From Perkinsus olseni (taxonomy: Eukaryota > Perkinsozoa > Perkinsida > Perkinsidae): a DNA stretch of 64,000 bases. Position 1 is the stretch's first letter, and each line of letters opens with the position of its first letter. Under the pieces are notes generated by a model. It did not search any database. It saw only the letters and a list, made by a program, of their open reading frames with translations, and was not told the DNA's origin. The position numbers were made by a program, and so were the translations under genes. The DNA is taken from positions 62,001 to 126,000 of the forward strand of contig JABANP010000106.1 of the NCBI GenBank assembly GCA_013115135.1, read 5' to 3'. This document shows, piece after piece, positions 55,307-64,000 of the stretch.

Positions 55307-56930
55307 TTGTAGATAGATGGGTGCGAAATCAACAGCGGACCTACGAGAATCAGATTCTACGACTGACCGAGCAGTGAGAATTCTACGACTTTGGGGTTTC
55401 AAACGTCCGATATGCCTCAGATTGACGGTGGTAGAAGATGTTAGAACGAATAATCTCTTCGATTTGGGCTGCTTTTCAGCTATGTTACAATCGATTGGCT
55501 ACGGAGACACGGGGCCAGGTAACACGCATGAACTTTGCGCCACCAGTCGTAGGGATTGAGCCACATTTCGACTTTTTGCCCGGCCCATCGACAAGGAGGA
55601 CCACAATAGATTGTTAGACCACAAGGCATTGAGTGTGTGCCCCCTCAGCGGGCAACATATGCTATGCTGACACTATGATAAAAGACGCCTCTAGAGCGGA
55701 CACCGATAGACAGCAACGGAGGGAGTGGCTGCGACGTCAGGAATGACGCTAGCACAAGCATGGACCAAGCTGCATATTTGAGAGTCCCCATTGAGAATGC
55801 GATCGTCGTGTGAGAAGGCATTGCACCGTGAATGGCATTGCTGCACGCTGGAAGTACATACTTTGCATGCCTATGAGATCCAGACCTTTCAAGAAGAGGT
55901 GTGAACTAGAGGGATGCCGTTTCATCTACGTACAGGAGTGATAATGCGCGCGTGCGCGAGGTAGACAGCGAAGAGCTACCTGGGTTCCAGTCGCTACCAC
56001 TATCAGTGTCCATTTCAATCGTGTATTCGTGAACTGGATCATGATGGCTTTATTTGAACATTCCGCGAGACTTCAGTGAGAAAATGAGAGAGTTTGAAAT
56101 CTTCGTTGATAAACTGCTTTCGCTTGCCCGCCATCGCAAGGGATCTCCGTGACGAGGGAGCGTTTCAGGCTGTATTTTAGCGAAGCGCGTACGTAGCCTA
56201 AACCAATCCAATGCCCCTGGTCTCAGCCTGTTGGATTCGTTCTCTTCACTTGCAACGTAGTACGAGGGCATGAGGTTGGATATGCTAGATCGTATATCCG
56301 TAGAGCCATTGGTTTTAGTTGCGCTGTTCTTATATGCCAGCTTGATGATACCAAGTTGCCGTTCCTTGTGTCTACGCTGATAGACATTGGGCTAGCGGCG
56401 ATGAGTTGGGCTTAGCTCGTATGTTACAGGTGTGTGTACGCGTTTAACGACCTATTGAGAAAGTGTCTCCCGAGAGCGGTTTTGATGATCTCTACAAACT
56501 TCATCGACTACAGGTCAACTTGCGCTGTCGAAGTGCCATCCTAGATCTGTATTCGGCTCTCGAATTGCGTCACCAGAGTTGCTGTCATCGACTACTCCCA
56601 GTATCGAACGACAGTACATCTGTTCACGCTCACATAATTACACATTCAAAGGTTTTTGCTTGAGGCTCAATCATGGTGCAGGGCGAAGGGACAGATGGCT
56701 GACCGATAACGGTAAGCATGTTCAGTGAGTTTGTGTCTCTCTAACCTCTCAGAACTTGTGAATCACCACATTTGTTGGCTATTGACACCGGGCGCTAATA
56801 TCTTGTCCTCGTCTGAGTTGGCGAGGCGCGCCCTCTCCGCCCGGGATAGAGGAGAACCCGTGCCCCGCGTGAGGCGATGGAGAAGGTGACCGTCATCCGC
56901 ATGTCTGGCATCGACCGCTCTGACCTTCGC
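55307..56930. other. 5' flank of Cys-rich gene and unit tail; no gene seen
   Basis: Matches 48,255-49,700 in pieces. Short open frames differ between copies, so I regard it as non-coding. Confidence 0.4.
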
Positions 56931-57268
56931 AGGACAGCGTTCGGATCGTAATTTCGGAAGAGGCTCTGAGGACGACAACACCTTCATGCTCATCGAACAC
57001 GATGGTGTTATCGCTGCTGCCATTCGAGCTAGGCGTAACATCCAGGCGATTCCGCGACAGCGAGAACGCGTACAGGCGTACACGAAAGACATAACGCAGC
57101 TTCCACTGTGGGTGAAACGAACGATGACGGACGCTATAATGTTTTCGAACAGTACTTGCTCTATCAAGGACAGTCCATGACCTCTCTCAAGAGCATAGTA
57201 CCGAATGAAACTGTCGGCAGATAGAACTACCAAAAAGCGCGGGATGGCTTCCGCCTCCAAAATTCCGT

Positions 57269-57556
57269 TCAAGACAAGCTAACCCACTTTGCTTCGTATT
57301 GCATTGTTTGTATTGATTCCATTGCTTTCCTCAACTGCGCGGGAAAAAGTAGGTCGTACAACGAGTGGTCGAAGGTAACTGTCAATTCTGGCTTTGAATC
57401 CCGACGTCCGAAAAAGGTCGCAGCTTTCTCGGTAACCAAATCCGACAGATGGGGCTGTGCGACGCCCCCGGATAGGTCCGCAGAGCGTTCGCACTCTTCT
57501 AGCTCGCTGAACAGGGTGGTGATAGCTTTGTCGGTGAGCCCACAAAGCGTTCTCAT
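57269..57556 (-). CDS. hypothetical protein, 95 residues
   Basis: ATG at 57556 (MRTLCGLTDKAITTLFSELE). The C-terminal half (FDHSLYDLLFPAQLRKAMES) is read from the block that recurs at about 41,950, 50,110 and 60,150, but only here is the frame open throughout. No leader or family. It may be the last exon of a gene lost from the other units. Confidence 0.4.
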   Translation of the reverse strand: MRTLCGLTDKAITTLFSELEECERSADLSGGVAQPHLSDLVTEKAATFFGRRDSKPELTVTFDHSLYDLLFPAQLRKAMESIQTMQYEAKWVSLS

Positions 57557-58544
57557 GGGGGGCGAGTGATGTTGTCTAACCGCCCCACACACCGTAGTCG
57601 CCAGAGAGCCATCGTCGATCATCTGAAACTCAACCTACTGCAGAGATGGGTCGCTGTCGGACGGGACCGGGGATGCAATATAAGATGAGGAGAGGTAGGG
57701 CCGGAGCGCAAAGCGTAACTCAGACGACTTGACAATAAACGTAAGCCTGAGCAAGGAATCTGTTGACGACCACGCGAGAACAGCTGAAGATAGTCGCCAT
57801 GGTCGGTCTAGGAAGGCCAATCTCGCTCTAAGAGGAGGACTGGACGTCGACGAGGGGTGGCGGATCTCTACGAGGGGAGCTGGGGCGCCTTCTGGGCTGA
57901 TCCCGGAAGAATTGGAGAAGCTGGGACGCTGCTCGTCCCTAATGAAGCCAGTCATTGGACCTGCTTTACAAGATCAAGTTCACTCCTGGCGCCCTCGAAT
58001 GAGGAAGAGAGCACTAACGATAGGGCCATAGTGGTCGGAAAGTGACTCCGCGATTGACGAACGAAACAGGCCGGCACGAGGCGATACACCGAATAATGGG
58101 AACGGCAAGAAAACTCTAACTCGCAGAGATCGACCGAACTCATGTGCATGCATGTACACAGGCCCGGCGAAGCCCGACGGTCTTACTCGCCTCCACCATC
58201 GTTAACAATCATCTTGTTGGCTCAACTAAGTTAAGAGAAAGTACAACGATGTTCGGTTGGGCTACCCAACTTGGGTACGATGCACGCTCCCCGACTGCCG
58301 AACACGATACCATATTAAGCTCAAAAGCGTTGAAAAAATCTGAATCTTAGTACCCCCTCAGTATACCAGCTACTATTCTTGGCGAAATAATAGACTATAA
58401 ATAGGGATGCCCGCATAGACGAATGGGGTAAAGGCAGGGCGTGCGGACCACGTACGGGCTTAAGAGCATCCTCCATCTCCTACGGAGGCGACCGTGCTCA
58501 ACTCTAGTTCCGGCCTTGAGTGACCCATGTACCGCGCAAAAAAG
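57557..58544. other. stretch unique to unit C, no gene seen
   Basis: Open frames on both strands (57,635-57,955 minus; 57,729-58,031 plus) without motifs. Nothing recognised. Confidence 0.3.
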
Positions 58545-58597
58545 GAGACGGCCATAGCTCTGCCCGAGCAGAAGACGCATGCCTGTTGCAGCGTTGG
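58545..58597. repeat. conserved ~51-nt element, copy 6
   Basis: gacggccatagctctgcccg...ttgcagcgttgg, about 190 nt beyond the stop of the Cys-rich gene at 58766. Confidence 0.7.
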
Positions 58598-58765
58598 ATC
58601 AGATGAAATGCTGGATGTTCTTGTGAAAGAGGACTGACTGAGACCGATTGCCGTAACTGACCCAGGTGGACGAGAACTAAAGTCGACCATCCCTAGTAGC
58701 GCTTACCGCTGGTCATCGCCGACACATAGCCGCCGACCATAAGCGAAAGCCCTCCTGTGAGCTTA

Positions 58766-59164
58766 TCACCCTTGATAATGGGCGTACGATTCACACGTGT
58801 CACTCTCTTGCGTAGCGGGAGGGGGCAGTTTAGTCAGGCCTGTGCAGCTCAGGACCCCGGAGTTGCACTCATAGAGTTGCAAGCAGTCTACACAGGTTTT
58901 ATTTTCAGGAAGAGACCCACACTGAATCGAGCAACAAAGCGTGAAGCACTCGGCATATTTGTTGAAGCAGGCGGCACAATCCAAGTCTATGTCACAACCA
59001 TCTATGAGACACACTCCGACGTCCCACGGATCCTCCTTAATACAGTGGTAGAGGAAGCCGGGGAATGAGTCACCCGCGAGTTTGAGCCTGTCAGCTTCGG
59101 TGCAGGGACCTGGCTTCGGGGTAACTGCAGAAGCAATAAGGACGACGTTGACGAGGAGGCGCAT
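58766..59164 (-). CDS. secreted Cys-rich protein (family 2, member 6)
   Basis: 132-residue ORF from the ATG at 59164: leader MRLLVNVVLIASAV, then GDSFPGFLYHC, CLIDGCDIDLDCAACF, C-x2-C, LSCTGLTKL and SDTCE. The C terminus is eight residues longer than members 4 and 5 because the stop is displaced. Clearly homologous but diverged, so older than the 4/5 duplication. The leader is more conserved than much of the mature part. Confidence 0.78.
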   Translation of the reverse strand: MRLLVNVVLIASAVTPKPGPCTEADRLKLAGDSFPGFLYHCIKEDPWDVGVCLIDGCDIDLDCAACFNKYAECFTLCCSIQCGSLPENKTCVDCLQLYECNSGVLSCTGLTKLPPPATQESDTCESYAHYQG

Positions 59165-60299
59165 TTTCAGATTGAACGGTTTAGATCCAAGGAACGAGCC
59201 TGCTAGAATCGGATTCTGCAATGAATGAAGAGTGGGGATACTGAGGTCCGATTTGTCCAACTCGCCGCTTGCAGCGGAGGGGAGGCGAAAAGAAGATCTC
59301 CCATTCGGCCTGCTTTCAGCTCTAAAATCATCAATCGCGTCTCACTGTGCCTGTGGAGTCGCACGCATGAACTTTGCGCCACTGGGTATTGCAAGGGAGC
59401 GACATTCTGGCCTTTTCCTGGGCTCATCAACGAGAAGGCGAATGATAGATGGTCAGGGTACAGGACACAGATCCCGTGGCACCTCAAAAGAACAGCATCT
59501 ACTACAAATGGTAAGACGTCCATAGAAAGGGTACCACCCAGAAACACCCGCGGTAAAGGTGGCACACCGCCTTTCACAACTGGTAGAGGGAAGCATGGGC
59601 CATGCTGCATTGTTGAGGGTCTTTAATGAGACAGTCAGGCACTCGCTTGAATTGAAGTCAATGTGACTAGAGAGGTGTCCGTTCATCTTCGTATAGGAGT
59701 CATGCGCGCGCGTTCGAGGGAGACAGCGAAGAGCTATCAGGGTCCCAGAAGCAGAGAGAAACAGCACCGAGCCCAGCCCTCTATTTGTTTAGTTAAACAG
59801 CGCTCGGATCATCTCCGCGTTGATTGAATACGAGGTTGTCCGGGTTGCTGTGATTCGAGGTAGGCGTACCGCCAAGGCGCCTTCTGGGAGACAATATGGG
59901 TGTGCCCACTAACGCCCACTAAAAAGTCAACACCATCCCCAACTCAGTGTGAAACGAGCGTTGACAGAAACTGTGATGGTGAAACATGCAATTGTCAATT
60001 TCCTCCCTCCACAATTTCTCTGAGCAGCATTGTAGCGTACGATCCCCGTGGGAGATGGAACTGAGGATGAGAGAACATACAACTGATGCCAGGTCCTTCA
60101 CTTACGTCAAGCAAGAGATTGTTTTTATCTGGCAGCCGATCACCGTTCGATTCCTCCGCTGCCAAAAGCACTGTAGGGCGCACTATGAGACGTCTCGGGA
60201 TCGTAGTGAGTTTTTGGTTGAATCCTAGGTCAGAGAAACTATATCTCGCATCCAGCCATGAGCCTGGACGAATCTCCCCACGCTCTTCGGAATCCTTTA
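59165..60299. other. flank of Cys-rich gene and start of unit D
   Basis: 59,200-59,750 matches the 5' flanks of members 4 and 5 (cgcatgaactttgcgccact block). 59,840-60,000 resembles the block at 49,790-49,940 (gattcgaggtaggcgta against cattcgagctaggcgta). 60,000-60,299 is the 3' flank of the PUS7-type gene, with the LRKAMES-like remnant. No intact gene seen. Confidence 0.4.
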
Positions 60300-63200
60300 T
60301 CAAATCCGAGTATCTGTCATGAACCGTCCGTCATACCGAGCTGCCACAGCACCCCTGCCTAGGGCGTACAGCTCCTCAACGTTCAGTCCCGCATTCAAAA
60401 TCCTGCATTCGCCTTCCACCTGCTCTCCGAGCTGCGGCAGCCGAACATCGTGGATGGTGTACCTTTCCCAATACAAGCAGTACCAACAGGAAGACGGTTG
60501 GAATGGAGAGGCCTCACCTCTTTGCGGCCTCTTCGGACCGAATCAGACGTAGCTCCCGACTTCTCGGCTCTTTCACCAGATCGCCGATCACAACACGGAG
60601 GCCACCTTCCCGAATACGACTGAGACGTGATCTCTGCAGAGACGGCCCTGCGCAGATACGGTACCGGCTGGCCAATCGATTCCACAGACAAGACACATAG
60701 GCCGCTGCTAAAAGGTGCCACAGCGTCCTCGGTATCAGCATCATCGCCCGGCGGCCTCTATCACGGCATGTGGCCAACTCTGACAGCATAGTCTGGTACC
60801 TGCAGTGTATAGTCCGCTACGGAATATCCCTTTCGAAGTCCTACAGCGTGATGTCACGGTTGTCACGAGTGCTTGCTTTACTCAAGGCTTTCGTCGCTCT
60901 CTCCGCATCACCAGTCTCGAGCCATTCTCGGCGTATCTACGGCCACCGATAACCTATCTGGATACTAAAAACCCCACCCCTCTCGCTTACTTCAGCGTCC
61001 TCGGAGACGTCATCTGCCAAGGGCCGCAAATAAGATCGGACTGCTCCGCGAAAATCTCGAGTAATGATAGCACCACCAGTGCGGACCTAAGCACTGCCGC
61101 AGTTGCTCCGGATACGTGTATGCTAGAGCTAGAGTGGAAGGCACGAGTTCTCGTACTGCGGAACGACGTCACGCTTCTGGAATTGAGGAAATGGCAGCCC
61201 AGATTCCGAATAACCGGGGGGCGGCTGGTCCTACATGGCTGGACTGCCCGTCACCCTTATCCCAACCGAATCTCTGTAGTCCAAAGTAGTTGATAAAACC
61301 GGTGTCTCGCAAGGACCCAACTTCCGAGCTCGACCCTGGTTCAATTCCGCGCAGGCGGATTCGGAAGCAATTACTGAGCCGGAGAAGACACTCTGGGAAT
61401 CCCGCAGTGAGGGCGTCATCACCCGTAGAGTGTTCCGCATTTGAACTTCTTCTCAGGTGACTGATGGAGCTGGAAGTTGTCGAGAGATGCCCATCCACGA
61501 GATGCATCTCCACAGGCCTCCTTCAAAGCTGACCTTATCTCCTCCGGACTATGTGTTGCTGGTATGGTCACATACCTGCTAGGCGTAAGTGGAGCAGTAG
61601 GATTCGAAAACCGGCAATTCTGCGATTTTAAACGAGAGAAGCGATAATCGCTCCGCGGCGCTGAGCCAGAGGCGCAAAGGACCGTCAGTCGGCATTTAGA
61701 TGAGCTCTCGTCTCACTCTTTGCTTGCTAAGGAGAAGTTGTATGATCAGATTCGCAGAATTCGCAAGCTGTATCCAATTATTCGTAGAGAAGAGCGTCGA
61801 GACTGGCTCATCCATACGAGCAGGACCCTCGTTACTGGTAGGTTAGTCCCCGTTTATCCTTAAGCCCTGCATAATGTATGGATTCCCGAGGCAAACGCAG
61901 CTTCTTCTCCAGCAGGGCAAGGACTCTGGGTGTATCGAGATTCGCCTTATGAAGCACGCATCTCCACCGCTTCCCTCCGTGAAGTCCCCTCTGGGAGTAC
62001 ACTCGCGACCAGGACACCCGAACTGGTGTCCCATCTCTCTGCAACAACAGGCAGCCCTCCACAATTGAAAGCGGCCCGGCATCAAGCCAACCTCAACTGC
62101 GTCGGCGCTGACTATCTCAAATGTCAAGTCGCGCCAGTACTTGGCGACCTCCTCAGAGAAGCTGGCGAGGTTCGCCACGACGTCGTGGCCAGATGATCGG
62201 AAGGTGAACTCAACCTCCCTGTGACCATACCTACCGATTCATCGGATGCAGAAAAGGTGATTCACCACGACACTCCACACAGTAATATCAATACCCAGCA
62301 CGAGACTGGATCGAGGGCAGCTCAGCGGTGACTTCCAAATCATTCGAGATTCACGTTTTGAGGTGGCATCCAACGCATCCGAAATCCATTAGCGCCTTGT
62401 AGATGATAAGCTATGTCTTACCCGCAGGTGATGAGGCCGATGAGGCGTTGAGCGTCGCTCAGGTTCATATGCTGCAGCAGTAGTTTCTTGAACCCTCGAT
62501 TCTCGGCAACGTAGAAGACTCGGTGCTCTCTTCCTTCGAACTTGCACGGTATGTTCACTAGCATCTGAACAACAGGAAACACAGTAAAAGACCATAGAAG
62601 GCCCAAAGACGCCCAAGCAGGAGGGCACAACATCCGACCGGAGAGCCACGGGTCACTTTTCCCGCGAACCGCTGGTCAGGATTCGTCTACGCGGAATGGG
62701 CCTCCGATGTACACCTCTAGTGAGCCTCTTCCATCGATACTTACATGCTTAGTCGCCGCGACGATAGCCCCACGGAGACGATAGGCATCTTCATCGCCCA
62801 TTATGCCTTCGCCTAGTTTGGCCCGCACAACACCGGCCTCATGTGACCTAGACTGAGCCAACAGCAGGGAGGAACAATTAGCATGATTATCGTTGTAACC
62901 CTCCCGACTCTCACTGCAGCCTTGTGAAGGAAGGCATCCAGTCGCGTGATTGCGGCATCACCCAATCTATCCCTTATTAGCTCACGAGCGTCTGCTGCAT
63001 TCAATGCAAAACTAAAAACGCTGAGCTTGATCGATGCAAGAGAAGGAAACCAACAGCGGCGTGCCTACCCTTCCCAATGTGCATTCTCCACGGCTTTCGT
63101 TTTATCCGAGTCCTCCAGCGCTGGAAATGACAACTCCTCTGAGGGGTCGATGTCCAACCTGGCAAGATTCAAAAGAGGTCGAAGCTCGAAAGATACGCCA

Positions 63201-63766
63201 ATCACCCGACATAAACCCTACTCATTCTTAGCCTCCGCAGAGATGCTTCTCTCCACTTCGGCCCACCAAGCCAGCAAGGGCTCGTCTGCCAAGCGGGCCA
63301 CAGAGAAGTCTGTGCCCACTTCTCGTACTTCCCAGTCCTTTATCTGCAGGCCCACGAGGTAGACAAAAACTCGGAATCGTGACCGGGCGGAACCACCCAC
63401 GAAGAGAGAGACCGAGGTACGCGGCGGTTCAGTCGAAAATGTCCTCACCTTGACTCGGAGTTCACCGCCAAGCGATAGGGGATTGACGAACTGGGTGATC
63501 CCTACTGCCTCCGGGGGCGGCTGCTTCACCGTGTACTCCGCCACAGGGTCGTATCGACTGCGATTCGCCTGACAACAGCGTAGGATTGAACGGAAATGTC
63601 TTTGGTGACCGATTTGTGGAACTGGAAGAGAGAACCGTTGCCCTGTGAGCTCTGATACGGAACGATTACGCGTTACGCGCGTAGAATCTAGGGAGTTTGG
63701 GGAAGGTGCAGAAGATCCGCCAGCTGAAATTCCCAAGAGTCTGAAGTCCCAGGTCAATACTTTCAT
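60300..63766 (-). CDS. TruD/PUS7-type tRNA pseudouridine synthase
   Basis: Multi-exon gene with PUS7 landmarks in order: AVGITQFV, then GELRVKIKDWEVREVG across an about 105-nt intron; inserted helical exons about 63,140-62,780; FEGREHRVFYVAENRG (about 62,500); the catalytic exon at about 61,850-62,000 with IHYAGLKDKRGLTYQ (catalytic Asp in KD); KKFKCGTLYG-NCFRIRLRG across a 49-nt intron; GFINYFGLQRFG (about 61,290); LIPRTLWHLLAAAY, a likely SCLWNRLAS helix and VIGDLV (60,540-60,740); and a stop at 60300 after a 55-nt intron. The family isomerises uridine to pseudouridine in tRNA and other RNAs. Most introns are 49-63 nt. The start (63766 or nearby) and exons around 60,800-61,170 are provisional. 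It is the only complete copy in the window. Confidence 0.8.
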
Positions 63767-64000
63767 CCCCACCCTATGGGGTTGCCTTTCAGTGCTGCTA
63801 ACCACCACTAAACGTAACCCACCCGCAATTCAGCCCGAGTATGAGAGCGACCAATGCAACGTCCCTTCTGTACGCAGACGCGCGTTGGCCCGACGGAAGT
63901 GTGAACAATAGCCCGTTTTTATCAGGCTTCTTATCGCATCATGGCAACGAGCTTTTCATAGCATCAAGCTTTCAACAACGGCGAACAGAAATGATTGTAT
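63767..64000. other. right end of window, nothing recognised
   Basis: Should hold the promoter of the PUS7-type gene; no motif or other feature seen. Confidence 0.3.

Larger units (their letters stand above)
49700..56930. repeat. tandem unit B
   Basis: Second copy of the unit: shared block at 49,740-50,700, empty LINE site (50726-50739), tRNA-Cys, PUS7-like fragment, an extra about 1.3 kb (52,745-54,051) missing from unit A, the 51-nt element (two copies), the Cys-rich gene and the unit tail. Boundaries approximate. Confidence 0.7.
56930..59840. repeat. tandem unit C (short, without tRNA and PUS7 part)
   Basis: Starts like unit B (56,930-57,430), then diverges. It rejoins the unit near 58,500 with the 51-nt element, a Cys-rich gene and its flank (59,165-59,750). 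The tRNA-Cys and PUS7-like part are absent, so this unit was shortened or rearranged. Confidence 0.6.

Noticed and set aside
1..64000. CRISPR array, prophage or bacterial operon
   Set aside because: No regular spacer array or Shine-Dalgarno-led operons; introns and domain content are eukaryotic.
1..64000. Spliced-leader RNA gene
   Set aside because: I looked for a dinoflagellate-type leader core and found no convincing match on either strand.

Overview
This is nuclear DNA from a protist. Coding segments are joined by short GT-AG introns, mostly 42-60 nt, and almost no gene is one open frame. The secreted cysteine-rich proteins, the secreted subtilisin and the intron-rich compact layout fit an alveolate, most likely Perkinsus or a close relative. 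That placement is inference; no database was searched.

The left part (about 1-27,450) is dense housekeeping-type DNA. A coiled-coil gene (1-4443) and a TBC-domain Rab-GAP gene (5010-7192) lie on the minus strand. A divergent boundary near 7.2-7.36 kb then opens a long run of plus-strand genes. In order these are a U2AF65-like splicing factor, a Gln/Pro-rich protein, a perilipin-like protein, a C-terminally anchored protein, a RING-H2 protein, a GST-fold protein, two unknown genes, type I L-asparaginase, an RRM protein, a 9-residue-repeat protein, a 5-exon unknown, a Ser-rich protein and a small secreted protein. Reconstructed exon chains close in frame, but several need exactly one base removed inside a conserved segment.

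The middle part (27.5-41.9 kb) is lineage-specific. It holds two copies of a two-module secreted Cys-rich protein (one frameshifted), a plus-strand coiled-coil gene with a 182-bp MITE in an intron, the first members of a second secreted Cys-rich family (minus strand), and a secreted subtilisin whose oxyanion-hole Asn position reads Tyr.

The right part (41.9-63.8 kb) is a degenerate tandem array. A full unit carries tRNA-Cys, a TruD/PUS7-type pseudouridine synthase gene (minus), a conserved ~51-nt element and a secreted Cys-rich gene (minus). Only the last PUS7 copy (60,300-63,766) looks complete; the copies at 45-47 and 51-52.7 kb are fragments. A 5'-truncated LINE with a 14-bp target duplication lies in the first unit, and the second unit keeps the matching empty site. 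The array looks like an expanding, decaying block whose conserved products are small secreted Cys-rich proteins.
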